A DNA stretch of 64,000 nt from Micromonosporaceae bacterium. Its GTDB lineage: Bacteria; Actinomycetota; Actinomycetes; Mycobacteriales; Micromonosporaceae. The translations under genes and the position numbers were made by a program. The stretch lies in the NCBI GenBank assembly GCA_020027875.1, contig JAHRHA010000008.1:1-64000 (forward strand), written 5' to 3'. Every line of letters starts with the position of its first letter. Positions within the stretch are counted from its first letter, which is position 1. Below, piece by piece: positions 1-8,527 of the stretch. The notes under the pieces are model-generated. The model saw nothing but the letters and a program-made list of their open reading frames with translations, ran no database searches and had not been told where the DNA came from.

Positions 1-384
1 GCCATGGCGCTCGTCAACGGGCAGGGCTGGCTCCCCCGGCGCCACCGCCGGGCGAAGGCTTTGGCCGCGCTGGATCAGGTCGGCATCGCCCACCTGGCCC
101 GGCACAAGCCGGCCCGGCTCTCCGGCGGCGAACAGCAGCGCGTGGCAATAGCGCGGGCGCTCGTACGCGAGCCGCGGTTGCTCCTCGCCGACGAGCCGAC
201 CGGCGCGCTCGATACCGAGACCGGGAGCCTGGTGATCGACACGCTGTACGCCGCCACCGAACGTGGCTGCGGCCTGATCCTGGTCACCCACGACTCCGAC
301 CACGCCAGCCGGATGGGGCGCGTCCTGCGGCTTGCCGATGGCTTGCTGGCCCCGGAGCGGAAGCCGGTGGGGGTGCAGGCATGA
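1..384 (+). CDS. ABC transporter ATP-binding subunit, MacB/LolD type (5' end outside window)
   Basis: This is the C-terminal part of an ABC ATPase that powers the permease encoded next to it. The reading frame is open to the window edge, and the Walker A loop must lie upstream. Visible are the signature [15 protein letters not shown], the Walker [13 protein letters not shown] and the switch histidine in LVTHD. The EPTGALD form is typical of the LolD/MacB/FtsE group, which act in extrusion or lipoprotein release rather than import. The stop overlaps the start of the permease gene by 4 bases (ATGA), so the two are translationally coupled. The substrate cannot be told from sequence. Confidence 0.93.
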   Translation, partial: AMALVNGQGWLPRRHRRAKALAALDQVGIAHLARHKPARLSGGEQQRVAIARALVREPRLLLADEPTGALDTETGSLVIDTLYAATERGCGLILVTHDSDHASRMGRVLRLADGLLAPERKPVGVQA

Positions 385-1688
385 TCCGGCTCTCCGGACG
401 GCTTCGCTCCTCCCTGATCATCGGGGTGCAGGGGATCAGGGCGCGCAAGCTACGTACCCTCCTGTCGATGATGAGCTTGTTCCTTGGCGTGCTCGCCGTG
501 GTGACGGTCCAGGCCGGTGCCGAGATCGCCCAACGGACGCTGCTGGCCAATGTGGAGCTCACCATGGGCAAGGATGGCACCCGGCAGATGTACCTGCCGC
601 CAGAGGAAGGCGTCATCCCGACGGCGCTCGACACACTGCGGGGACGGTCGGACGCGGTCGCCCTCACCAGCGTCCACGCTGTCATTGGTGAACCGGGTGT
701 TACCCCCGTCAATGCCGGCGGCGTGTCGTTCGACCAACCGAGCTACGGGCCGGTCACGGACTCGGGCATCGTCTGCGATGCCCGCGGCTGCTGGGGGCAT
801 CTCGGCGAGGATAGGCAAGCGCGCCCGCCGGGCCAGGCCATCGAGCTGTCGCTGACCGCGATGACCGGCGACCTTCGCCAGTTCCGGCCGTTCCAACTCG
901 AGTCCGGCGCCTGGCTTAAATTCTCCTCCGCGCCATCACTCTCCCCTGGGATCGTGCTAAACAAAGAAGCGGCGAAGGGCTTCGGCCGGTACCGGGTGCC
1001 GGCGGAGATGCACATCGATGGCGCCGTCGCCAACGCCACGCCGCGCATCGTCGGTGTGGTCGACGACGGTTCCGGCGCGCCGAACGCCTACGTCCGGGCC
1101 GACGAGCTGCTGAACTGGTTCCCAATCGAGAGGTTGAGCGGCCAGTTCCTCGAGGTCCTGCTCCAGCCGGATGCCACAGATGTCGAACAGACTCTGCGAG
1201 CCCGGCTCGTTGCCGCCGGCGTTCCGTCGGAGCAGATCATGGCCCAGGTCATCAACTCGCGCAGGAGCATCGAAACCTCCCTGGCACTGATGCGCTGGGT
1301 CTTTCTAGGCATGGCGGCCGTGGTCCTGCTCATCGGCGTCGCGGGCATACTCAATGTCGGGTTAGCCACCGTCGGCGAGCGCATCGAAGAGTTCGCCCTC
1401 CGACGGGCCGTGGGCACACCGCGCGCGCTGCTCGCCGGCATCGTGCTCGCTGAGACGCTGCTAACCGGGCTGCTCACTGCCGGGGCGGCGATCGGTGTGG
1501 GAGTACTCGCGCTGCGGCTCATTGGCCCGCTGGTCAGCGGCCGAGGACCCTTCCCGCAGAACCTCGACTTCCCCTGGCAAGCGGGGATGGCCGGGGTTGT
1601 CGCCGGCCTGATCGCCGGCCTGCTCGGCGGACTCATCCCAGCCATCCGCGCGGCCCGCATCCCCATCGCCACAGTGATGCGTGCCTGA
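381..1688 (+). CDS. ABC transporter permease, MacB/FtsX type
   Basis: A 435-residue membrane protein of the MacB/FtsX permease family, partner of the preceding ATPase. It has one transmembrane segment near residues 27-50, a large extracytoplasmic domain (about 55-300), and three C-terminal membrane segments (about 310-335, 355-385 and 395-425). This matches the usual 1+3 topology of the family. The stretch [12 protein letters not shown], just after the second membrane helix, is a characteristic cytoplasmic coupling motif. The ATG overlaps the ATPase stop. Typical roles in actinobacteria are export of peptides or antibiotics, or mechanotransmission to the cell envelope. Which applies here is unknown. 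Confidence 0.92.
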   Translation: MIRLSGRLRSSLIIGVQGIRARKLRTLLSMMSLFLGVLAVVTVQAGAEIAQRTLLANVELTMGKDGTRQMYLPPEEGVIPTALDTLRGRSDAVALTSVHAVIGEPGVTPVNAGGVSFDQPSYGPVTDSGIVCDARGCWGHLGEDRQARPPGQAIELSLTAMTGDLRQFRPFQLESGAWLKFSSAPSLSPGIVLNKEAAKGFGRYRVPAEMHIDGAVANATPRIVGVVDDGSGAPNAYVRADELLNWFPIERLSGQFLEVLLQPDATDVEQTLRARLVAAGVPSEQIMAQVINSRRSIETSLALMRWVFLGMAAVVLLIGVAGILNVGLATVGERIEEFALRRAVGTPRALLAGIVLAETLLTGLLTAGAAIGVGVLALRLIGPLVSGRGPFPQNLDFPWQAGMAGVVAGLIAGLLGGLIPAIRAARIPIATVMRA

Positions 1689-1807
1689 CGCCCCGCGAAC
1701 CGCGACCTCGTCCACCCTCCCCGTCCCCCGCAGCGAACAGGCGAGTTCCCACGCCCGCCCCAAGTAGGCCTACCAACGGTCGAATCCGGGCGCAGGAGCG
1801 CGTCCTT

Positions 1808-3460
1808 TCAAGACGACGTACCGATCACCTCGACGCGGGCGGCCGTAGCGTCGGGGGCCGCCAGCGCCACCTCGCTCAGAGCACGGCACTCGGCGAGAGT
1901 GTGCGCTGCGAGCGCCTCGCGCACGGCGGGGATCGAGCGGGGCGACATCGACAGGCTTGTGATGCCCAACCCGACCAGCACGAGCGACAGCCCCGGGTCG
2001 GCCGCGGCCTCCCCGCACACGCCGACCGGACGGCCCGCCTCTCGCCCGGCCGCGGCGCAGGCGGCGATCAGCTGCAGCAGCACCGGTTGCCACGGGTCCA
2101 GCAGCTCCGCGAGCTCACCGCACTGCCGGTCGGCCGCGAACGTGTACTGGCTCAGGTCGTTGGTGCCGATGCTCAGAAAGTCCACGACCTGAACGAGCGC
2201 CGCGGCCCGCAGGGCGGCCGCCGGAACCTCGACCATGACCCCGGCCCGCGGCAGTCCGACCGCACGGCAGCGGCCGACGAAATCGGCCGCCTCGGCGGCT
2301 GTCGACACCATCGGCGCCATCACCCAGGCGTCGGCGCCGGTCGCCCGCGCCGCCTCCGCGATCGCGGCGAGCTGACTATCCAGCACGTCGGGGTGGCGCC
2401 GCGCCAGCCGAAGACCACGGACGCCCAGGGCGGGGTTGGGCTCGTCATCGTGGTGCACGAAGGGCAGCGGTTTGTCGGCGCCCGCGTCCAGCGTGCGGAT
2501 CACCGTACGGCGACCGGCGGCGGCCGCGAAGACCTCGGTGTACGTCGCGACCTGCTCGGCCGGCGTCGGCGCGGTCGCCCGGTCGAGGTAGAGGAGCTCG
2601 GTACGGAAGAGACCCACACCCTCGGCGCCGGCGCCGCCCTCGCCGGTCAGATCGCCCGCCGAGCCGATGTTGGCCAGCAGCGCCACCGCGTGGCCATCGG
2701 CCGTTCGCCCCGGACCGGCCGACCGTGCGATCGCGGCTCGGCGGCCGATCTCGCGCTCACGCCGCTCGCGGACGGTCGCGGAGTCCGGGTCGACCTCCAC
2801 CTGCCCCGTCGCGCCGTCGACCGCCACCATCACTCCATCGTGGAGGGTGAGCACGCCCTCGCAGCGAACGACGGCGGGCAGGCCGAGCGATCGCGCGACG
2901 ATCGCGGTATGACTGGTCGGTCCGCCAGCCTCGGTCACGAGGGCCAGCACGCGTGCGGGGTCGAGACCGGCCGTGTCGGCGGGGGCGAGATCGCGGGCGG
3001 CGAGCACGAACGGATGCCCGGGGTCAGGGATGCCCGGCATCGGCTGCCCCAGGCAGACGGCCACCGCTCGATCGCGCAGGTCGTCCAGGTCGGCGACCCG
3101 CTCGGCAAGGTATCCCCCCGCCGCCTCGAACGCCCGACGGTGGGCGGCCAGCGCGCGATCGATGGCGTGGACGGCGTCGTCGCCCCCACGCACGGCGTCC
3201 GCCACTGCGTCGGGCAGGACCGGATCGTCGGCCATCATCGCCTGTGCGCTCAGGATCTCTGCGGCTGGCCCGCTCGCCGCGGCGGCCCGGCGCGTCAGGT
3301 CAGCGGCGACGTTCGCGAGCGCCGCGGCCGCCCGGGCGATCTCCGCCGCTACGTCAGCGACGGGCACGGGCGCAGGAAGGTTTGGCGGCGGCGTGAGCCG
3401 GTGGACCGGGCCAGCAGCGAACCCCGGGCTGACACCGATGCCGTGGAGGACCTCAGCCAC
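1808..3460 (-). CDS. ptsI: PTS Enzyme I (phosphoenolpyruvate-protein phosphotransferase)
   Basis: Enzyme I transfers phosphate from PEP to HPr, the first step of all PTS sugar uptake. The protein is 550 residues. The phosphorylated histidine is His184 in GGPTSHTAIVARSLG. The PEP-binding barrel shows GLFRTELLY (Arg286), the second family signature VVDFLSIGTNDLSQY (425-439) and the catalytic cysteine Cys482 in VGVCGEAA. I chose the GTG at 3460, which overlaps the HPr stop by 8 bases and gives VAEVLHGIGVSPG, the normal N-terminus. The frame stays open far upstream but that part is antisense to HPr. It is the last gene of the operon. Confidence 0.95.
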   Translation of the reverse strand: MAEVLHGIGVSPGFAAGPVHRLTPPPNLPAPVPVADVAAEIARAAAALANVAADLTRRAAAASGPAAEILSAQAMMADDPVLPDAVADAVRGGDDAVHAIDRALAAHRRAFEAAGGYLAERVADLDDLRDRAVAVCLGQPMPGIPDPGHPFVLAARDLAPADTAGLDPARVLALVTEAGGPTSHTAIVARSLGLPAVVRCEGVLTLHDGVMVAVDGATGQVEVDPDSATVRERREREIGRRAAIARSAGPGRTADGHAVALLANIGSAGDLTGEGGAGAEGVGLFRTELLYLDRATAPTPAEQVATYTEVFAAAAGRRTVIRTLDAGADKPLPFVHHDDEPNPALGVRGLRLARRHPDVLDSQLAAIAEAARATGADAWVMAPMVSTAAEAADFVGRCRAVGLPRAGVMVEVPAAALRAAALVQVVDFLSIGTNDLSQYTFAADRQCGELAELLDPWQPVLLQLIAACAAAGREAGRPVGVCGEAAADPGLSLVLVGLGITSLSMSPRSIPAVREALAAHTLAECRALSEVALAAPDATAARVEVIGTSS

Positions 3461-3764
3461 CGTGCCCCTCCACGGTGGCGGGGGCGTCCGCGGTGTCGGG
3501 CGCGTCGAGGTCGCGGGCGAGTAGGTCGGCGAGCGCGTCGAGGGCGTCGTCGGCGCCCTCGCCCTCGGCCTCGAGGACGACCTCGGTGCCGAACCGCGCC
3601 CCAAGCGAGAGGACCGACAGCATGCTGCGCGCGGGCACCGGCGCCTTGTCGGCGGTACGGATCGTGACGGCGACGGACTGCGCCCCTGCCGCCGCGACGA
3701 ACAGCGCGGCGGGACGGGCATGCAGCCCGCTGGCCGAGCCGACGGTGACTGTTCTCGAAGGCAT
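3453..3764 (-). CDS. ptsH: PTS phosphocarrier protein HPr
   Basis: HPr relays phosphate from Enzyme I to the sugar-specific EIIA. The 103-residue protein carries the active-site histidine at the canonical position, His15, in SGLHARPAA. The regulatory-serine region reads ARSMLSVLSLGA. An acidic tail of about 15 residues extends past the usual 85-90-residue length. It sits between the zinc dehydrogenase (12-base gap) and Enzyme I (8-base overlap). Having both general PTS genes in a substrate-specific operon suggests the locus may supply its own phosphorelay. Confidence 0.95.
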   Translation of the reverse strand: MPSRTVTVGSASGLHARPAALFVAAAGAQSVAVTIRTADKAPVPARSMLSVLSLGARFGTEVVLEAEGEGADDALDALADLLARDLDAPDTADAPATVEGHGG

Positions 3765-3776
3765 GAACGGTTTCCT

Positions 3777-4817
3777 TTACGGCTCGATGGTGACCTTGAT
3801 GGCCTCGCCACGGGCGACGATGTCGAATGCCGCCAACGTGTCGTCGAGCGTGAGCCGGTACGTAATGAGGTCGGCCACCGGCACGGCGCCGGACGCGATG
3901 AGCTGGAGCGCCTGCGCGTTGTGCGCCGGGCTCGACCCGTTTGCCCCGACAATGGTGAGCTCGCTGTAATGTACGAGGTTCGAGTCGAGCGCGATCATCG
4001 GGTTGTCCTTCGGCAGGCCGCCGAAGAAACTGATCCGCCCCTGCCGGGCGGCCATGTGCAGGGCCTGCTCCTGCGCTCTCCCCGACGCCGCCGCGGTGAT
4101 CACCACGTCGGCGCCACGGCCCTCGGTGAGCTTCGAGATCTCGTCGACGACGTCGACCTCCGACGCGCAGACCGACGCGTCCGGGGCGACGAGGGCCGCG
4201 GCCATCCCGAGCCGATCGGCGTTGAGGTCCACCAGGAACACGCGAGAAGCGTCCCGTGCCCGGGCCAACCGAACGTGGAGGCACCCGATGGGGCCGGCGC
4301 CCATGACCACGACGTCGTCGCCCTCGGCAACCCTGGCCAGCATCTGCCCATTGAGGACACACGCCAGCGGTTCGGTCACCGACGCCTCGGCGAAGCCGAC
4401 CTCGTCCGGCACCCGGTTCAGCCCGTCCACCCGGAGGACCTTCGCCGGCACCACCATGAATTCGGCGAAGCCGCCCTCGTAGTGGTAGCCGATCGACTCC
4501 TGGTTGGGACACACGGTCATCCGTCCGAGTCGACACTCCCGGCACTCGCCACAAGGGATCGCCGCGATGACCTGGACCCGGTCGCCCGGCTGCCAGCCCT
4601 GGACCTCGGCACCGACCTCGACGACCTCTCCGGCGATCTCGTGCCCCATCACGCGCGGCGGCACGATGTGGTGGTGGCCGAACCGGAGGATCTTCACGTC
4701 GGTGCCGCACGTGGAGCAGTTACGGACGCGGATCTTCACGTCCGCCGTACCCGGTGTGGGTTCGGCGGCCTCCTCGATGCGCACATCTCCCGGGGCATGG
4801 AAGCGAACGACCTTCAC
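3777..4817 (-). CDS. zinc-dependent medium-chain dehydrogenase, polyol (phosphate) type
   Basis: A 346-residue MDR-family alcohol dehydrogenase. Catalytic zinc ligands are Cys37 (CSTCGTD) and His59-Glu60 (GHE). The structural zinc site is Cys89, Cys92, Cys95 and Cys103. The nucleotide fold has VVVMGAGPIGCLHVRLAR and an Asp (VFLVDLN) at the end of strand 2, which favours NAD. In this PTS operon it most plausibly oxidises the imported polyol phosphate, for example mannitol-1-phosphate to fructose-6-phosphate, the job normally done by the unrelated MtlD. Galactitol- or sorbitol-phosphate dehydrogenase would be alternatives. The start overlaps the EIIA stop (ATGA). Confidence 0.88.
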   Translation of the reverse strand: MKVVRFHAPGDVRIEEAAEPTPGTADVKIRVRNCSTCGTDVKILRFGHHHIVPPRVMGHEIAGEVVEVGAEVQGWQPGDRVQVIAAIPCGECRECRLGRMTVCPNQESIGYHYEGGFAEFMVVPAKVLRVDGLNRVPDEVGFAEASVTEPLACVLNGQMLARVAEGDDVVVMGAGPIGCLHVRLARARDASRVFLVDLNADRLGMAAALVAPDASVCASEVDVVDEISKLTEGRGADVVITAAASGRAQEQALHMAARQGRISFFGGLPKDNPMIALDSNLVHYSELTIVGANGSSPAHNAQALQLIASGAVPVADLITYRLTLDDTLAAFDIVARGEAIKVTIEP

Positions 4818-5275
4818 GCTGCGTCCTCTCCGAGCGGGGACTGGCCCACCGGCGCCAGCAGGCGTAGCACGTCGTCGGGATCGGTGGCCTCACGCAGCTC
4901 TCGAGCACGGTCCGGCTCGAGCAGGATTTGCGCGAGCTCGGAGAGGATCGCGACGTGGCCGTCTCCCTTGGCCGCGATCGCCACGCAGACGGCGACAGTC
5001 TCGCCGCCCCAGTCCACCCCGTCGGGGAAGCGCAGGACGGCCAGGGCGTCCCGGTGTACCGACGACTTCCCCTCGAGTGTGGCGTGCGGGATCGCCACGC
5101 CCTCCCCGACGTACGTGGAGATCGAGCGCTCGCGCAGGAGCATCGCATCCACGTACGCCGGGTCGACGGAGCCGATCTCCACGAGCGTCGCGCCGCAACG
5201 CCGGATGGCGTCGTCGCGGTCGGTCGCCCGCTCCCCCAGCCGGATCGCGCTTCGCTGGAGCAGGTCGTCAGCCAT
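4814..5275 (-). CDS. mtlF: PTS EIIA component, mannitol/fructose type
   Basis: A 153-residue cytoplasmic EIIA of the PTS_EIIA_2 family, which accepts phosphate from HPr and passes it to EIIB. The active-site histidine is His64 in GEGVAIPHAT, the diagnostic motif. The family is usually 145-150 residues, so this is a stand-alone full-length subunit. It overlaps EIIB by 8 bases and the dehydrogenase by 4. The mannitol assignment rests on the neighbouring EIIC rather than on this protein. Confidence 0.9.
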   Translation of the reverse strand: MADDLLQRSAIRLGERATDRDDAIRRCGATLVEIGSVDPAYVDAMLLRERSISTYVGEGVAIPHATLEGKSSVHRDALAVLRFPDGVDWGGETVAVCVAIAAKGDGHVAILSELAQILLEPDRARELREATDPDDVLRLLAPVGQSPLGEDAA

Positions 5276-5576
5276 TGAGATCGCTGCCGTTCTTGACGGC
5301 CGTCACGATGGCGTTGACGGCGGGGTCGCCGATGAACACCTGTACCGGCACGATCACCGTGTCTGGGGCAATCGCACGCGCCCGGTCAGCCAACCCGCGA
5401 TGCACGACCACCACGTCGGCGTCGGCCGGGATGGAGCTGACCGGCGTGTGCTCCACGGTGACCGCCTGCCCGGCCAGCTGCTTTCGCAGCTGGCTGGCGA
5501 GCATGACGCTGCTGCCCATACCGGCGTCACAGGCCACGACGACCTTGTGGACATCGCTTCCCTTGATGGTCGGCAT
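5268..5576 (-). CDS. PTS EIIB component, mannitol type
   Basis: A 102-residue EIIB carrying the phosphorylated cysteine Cys16 in VVACDAGMGSSVM, the mannitol-type EIIB loop. It takes phosphate from EIIA and delivers it to the sugar bound in EIIC. In Escherichia coli MtlA the EIIB is fused to EIIC, whereas here it is a separate gene 5 bases downstream of EIIC. The ATG-initiated reading MPTIKGSDVHKVVVACD has no extra N-terminal domain. Confidence 0.9.
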   Translation of the reverse strand: MPTIKGSDVHKVVVACDAGMGSSVMLASQLRKQLAGQAVTVEHTPVSSIPADADVVVVHRGLADRARAIAPDTVIVPVQVFIGDPAVNAIVTAVKNGSDLNG

Positions 5577-5581
5577 TCTGG

Positions 5582-6742
5582 TTACACCTCCGTGGTCGTA
5601 GTCCGCGCGGCCGCCGGCTGAGCCGGCACTCGTACACCGCCCGCGGGCTGGGCGGCCACATCAGCGTCGGGCGCAACGACCTGTTCCTTATCGCTCTCGA
5701 GTCGGCCGAAGCCCAGCAGCAGCGAGGCGACGCCGAAGGTGACGGCCGCGGCGATGGTGATGCCGAGGAGCACACCGAAATGCCCACCCTTGGGGGTCAC
5801 GGCCATGTAGGCGAATATGCTGCCCGGCGACGGGGTGGCCACCAGACCCGAGCCCGTGACGATGAAGGTGAGCACGCCCGCGGCGCCGCCGGCGATCATG
5901 GCGAGGATCAGTCGGGGCTTCATCAGCACGTACGGGAAGTAGATCTCGTGAATGCCGCCGAGGAACTGGACCACGATCGCGGCCGGGGCGGTGGGGCGAA
6001 GCGACCGGGGGCCGAAGAGCAGGTACGCGAGCAGCAGGCCCAGACCCGGACCCGGATTCGTCTCGATCATAAACAGGATCGACTTGCCGGTCTCGGCCGA
6101 CTGCGCCACGCCCAGCGGGCCGAGCACGCCGTGGTTGATGGCGTTGTTGAGGAACAGCACCTTCGCGGGTTCGACGAGGATCGAGGCGAACGGGAGGAGG
6201 CTGTTGTCGACGAGCCAGTCCACGCCGTTGCCCGCGGCGGTGGTAATGCCCCGGACGACGGGGCCTATACCCCACTGGCCGAATATGGCCATGCCGCCGC
6301 CGATGATGCCGGCGGAGAAATTGTCGATGAGCATCTCGAACCCGGGCTTGACCCTGTGCTGGAACAGCCCGTCGAACAGCTTCAGGATGTACGCGGTCAA
6401 CGGACCGATGATCATCGCGCCGAGGAACATCGGCACATTGGCGCCGACGACGATGCCCACCGTGGCCACTGCGCCGACGACGGCGCCGCGCTGCCCGTGC
6501 ACCAGCCGGCCGCCCGTGTATCCAATCAGGACCGGCAGCAGGACCGTAATCATGGGGCCGACGAGTTTAGCGATGGTCTCGTTCGGCACCCAGCCGGTCG
6601 GGATGAACATAGCCGTGATCAGACCCCACGCGATGAACGCGGCGATGTTGGGCATGACCATGCCCGCGAGGTAGCCGCCGATGCGCTGGATGCCTGCCTT
6701 AAGGCCGGTTCCGGTGACGGGCGGTGTGTACGGTGTGACCAT
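5582..6742 (-). CDS. mtlA: PTS EIIC component, mannitol permease
   Basis: A 386-residue membrane permease that moves mannitol across the membrane with phosphorylation. It reads like the EIIC domain of MtlA: MVMPNIAAFIAWGLITA early on, GPMITVLLPVLIGYTGG, VEPAKVLFLNNAINHG, and the substrate-site motif GGIHEIYFPYVLMKP. It ends in a short hydrophilic tail instead of EIIB and EIIA domains. I chose the ATG at 6742 because AAGGAG lies 7 bases upstream and homology starts there; the frame continues upstream only as antisense of the kinase gene. Because MtlA-type EIIC is distinctive, it is the best guide to the operon's substrate. Confidence 0.93.
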   Translation of the reverse strand: MVTPYTPPVTGTGLKAGIQRIGGYLAGMVMPNIAAFIAWGLITAMFIPTGWVPNETIAKLVGPMITVLLPVLIGYTGGRLVHGQRGAVVGAVATVGIVVGANVPMFLGAMIIGPLTAYILKLFDGLFQHRVKPGFEMLIDNFSAGIIGGGMAIFGQWGIGPVVRGITTAAGNGVDWLVDNSLLPFASILVEPAKVLFLNNAINHGVLGPLGVAQSAETGKSILFMIETNPGPGLGLLLAYLLFGPRSLRPTAPAAIVVQFLGGIHEIYFPYVLMKPRLILAMIAGGAAGVLTFIVTGSGLVATPSPGSIFAYMAVTPKGGHFGVLLGITIAAAVTFGVASLLLGFGRLESDKEQVVAPDADVAAQPAGGVRVPAQPAAARTTTTEV

Positions 6743-6749
6743 GGGAGGA

Positions 6750-6755
6750 CTCCTT
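6750..6755 (-). promoter_or_regulatory. ribosome binding site of the EIIC gene
   Basis: AAGGAG, 7 bases before the ATG at 6742. It fixes the EIIC start within a much longer open frame. Confidence 0.8.
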
Positions 6756-6773
6756 GATCTCAAGGGGATTGGG

Positions 6774-7712
6774 CTATCCCTGGGCGAGCAGCCGGGGCTG
6801 GTCCGGCGGATGGATACGGACGTGGTGCCGGCGTAGGTCGGCCGGCCCGGGCATCCGGCTGCCCGGCAGACTGACCGCTGCGGCACCCCACGCCAGCGCC
6901 TCGGCGAGGGCATCGGTGCCCTCGGCGCCGGCGGCGAGAAACCCCGCCAGAAGTGCGTCACCGGCACCGACCGAACTACGGGGTCGGTCGACCGGCGAAT
7001 CTCCGCTGACGAAACCACCGTCGTCGACCAGCACGGCGCCCTCCGCGCCGAGGCTGGCCAGCACGGCATCGGCTCCCCACGAGCGCAGGTGTCGAGCCGC
7101 CTCGACGACATCGCCCAGCGAATGCAGGGGAACGCCGACGACCTCGGACAGCTCGTCCCGGTTGGGCTTAAGCAAGGCCACCCCCGCCTTCGCCGCTGCT
7201 CGCAGGCCTGGTCCGCTGGTATCGACGGCCACCCGTACGCCCGCCTTCACCAACGTCTCGCACAAGTGCGCGAAGGATTCTTCGGCCAGGCCAGGGGGAA
7301 GGCTTCCGCACGCCACCACCCAGTCGGCGTCCGCCGCTGCGGCAAGCACCCGCTCCGTGATCGCCTCGAACTCGCCCGGCGAGAGCAGCGGTCCGGGCTC
7401 GTTGATCTTTGTTACCGTGCCGTCGGGCTCGGCGAGCGTCACATTGGACCTGGTGTGTCCGGCGATGGGGACCGCCAGGACCTCCACCCCCTCGGCCCGG
7501 AGCAGACGGACCAGATGCTGACCCTCGTCACCGCCGCTGGGCAGCACCGCTCGCGACGCCAGGCCGTTGCCGAGCAGCGCCCGCGACACGTTGACGCCCT
7601 TGCCGCCCGGATCCAGTCGGGTTTGCGTGGCCCGGATGACGTGACCGCGGATCAGCCCCTCGATGTCGATGGCCCGATCGAGACTGGGATTGAGGGTGAT
7701 CGTCACGATCAT
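6774..7712 (-). CDS. fruK: PfkB-family sugar-phosphate kinase (1-phosphofructokinase type)
   Basis: A 312-residue PfkB-family kinase. It opens with IVTITLNPSLDRAI and has the substrate-binding PGGKGVNVSRAL, both typical of 1-phosphofructokinase and the closely related tagatose-6-phosphate kinase (LacC). The ATP-site and catalytic-base motif SSVGAGDALLAGF is intact. In this operon it would phosphorylate the keto-sugar phosphate made from the imported polyol and feed fructose-1,6-bisphosphate into glycolysis. Whether it acts on fructose-1-phosphate or fructose-6-phosphate cannot be told. The start overlaps the DeoR stop by 4 bases. Confidence 0.88.
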   Translation of the reverse strand: MIVTITLNPSLDRAIDIEGLIRGHVIRATQTRLDPGGKGVNVSRALLGNGLASRAVLPSGGDEGQHLVRLLRAEGVEVLAVPIAGHTRSNVTLAEPDGTVTKINEPGPLLSPGEFEAITERVLAAAADADWVVACGSLPPGLAEESFAHLCETLVKAGVRVAVDTSGPGLRAAAKAGVALLKPNRDELSEVVGVPLHSLGDVVEAARHLRSWGADAVLASLGAEGAVLVDDGGFVSGDSPVDRPRSSVGAGDALLAGFLAAGAEGTDALAEALAWGAAAVSLPGSRMPGPADLRRHHVRIHPPDQPRLLAQG

Positions 7713-8470
7713 GCGCGAACCACCCGTACGCCGACGGCCTCGAGATCCTCGGCGAGGTCATCGTTGAGACCGGTATCGGTAATGAGCAGGTCAAGGTCGG
7801 TGACGGAACCGAAGCGCGCGAAGTAGTCGTTGCCGATCTTGGTGTGGTCGGCGAGCAGGACCGAACGCCTCGCCGCCGCGATCATCGCGCGCTTCACGGC
7901 CGCCTCCGCCGGGTCGGGCGTGGTCAACCCGCGCTCGACGGAGCATCCGTTGGTGCCGAGAAAAGCCACGTCCACGTAGAGGTCGGCCAGCGGTCGCAGC
8001 GCCCAGTCATCGACCGCGGCCAGCGTCTTGCCGCGGATCCGGCCACCGAGGAGCAGGACGTTGAGGTTGCTACGGGTGCCGAGCGTCGTCGCGAGCACCG
8101 GCGAATTGACCACGACGGTGAGCTCGCGGTCACCCGGCAGCGCCTGGGCCAGCCGAGCCGTCGTGGTGCCCGCGTCGAGAATGATCGCGCCGTCCTCGGG
8201 CACCTCCGCGAGGGCCATCTTGGCGATGCGCTCCTTCTCGACCGTGAGCACCGCGTCGCGCGCGGCGAGAGCCGGCTCGAACCCGATCCGCTCCACCGGG
8301 ATCGCTCCACCGTGGACTCTTCGGAGCACGCCGGCCCGCTCGAGCGTCGTGAGGTCGCGCCGGATCGTCTCAGCCGTCACCGTGAACCCCTCCGCGAGGG
8401 CGGTCACATCGACCCGTCCGTTCGCCCGGGCCAGCTGGAGGATCTCCCGCTGGCGCTCCTCGGCGTACAT
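7709..8470 (-). CDS. DeoR-family transcriptional regulator of the PTS operon
   Basis: A 253-residue DeoR-family repressor. The N-terminal winged helix (about residues 5-58) has the family signature with ETIRRDLTTLERAGVLRRVHGG. The C-terminal sugar-phosphate sensor domain shows ILDAGTTTARLA and VAFLGTNGCSVERGLTTPD. It is the first gene of the operon, so it is probably autoregulated and induced by a sugar phosphate made by the pathway. The start is the ATG at 8470 and the Shine-Dalgarno site is weak. Confidence 0.92.
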   Translation of the reverse strand: MYAEERQREILQLARANGRVDVTALAEGFTVTAETIRRDLTTLERAGVLRRVHGGAIPVERIGFEPALAARDAVLTVEKERIAKMALAEVPEDGAIILDAGTTTARLAQALPGDRELTVVVNSPVLATTLGTRSNLNVLLLGGRIRGKTLAAVDDWALRPLADLYVDVAFLGTNGCSVERGLTTPDPAEAAVKRAMIAAARRSVLLADHTKIGNDYFARFGSVTDLDLLITDTGLNDDLAEDLEAVGVRVVRA

Positions 8471-8473
8471 GTG

Positions 8474-8527
8474 GTTTCACCGCCGTTTCATTTTTGCTTG
8501 TAACATATTTACTTCCGTTTGTGTGAG
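8474..8527 (-). promoter_or_regulatory. candidate promoter and DeoR operator upstream of the PTS operon
   Basis: An AT-rich island in GC-rich DNA just upstream of the regulator gene. Read on the plus strand it holds two similar half-sites, TTTCACCGCCGTTT (8475-8488) and TTTACTTCCGTTT (8508-8520). Their CCGTTT cores are 32 bases apart, about three helical turns. DeoR-family proteins commonly bind such spaced direct repeats. The TAACATATTT between them could hold the -10 region. Site identity is inferred only from position and repetition. Confidence 0.45.

Noticed and set aside
1901-3667. A long plus-strand open frame of 588 codons opposite Enzyme I
   Set aside because: Composition is Arg/Gly/His-rich with no motif. 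It is the usual antisense shadow of a high-GC gene.
3461-3952. Enzyme I frame open upstream to 3952 with low-complexity Arg/Ser-rich protein
   Set aside because: It overlaps HPr antisense in a GC-rich frame. The GTG at 3460 gives the normal Enzyme I N-terminus.
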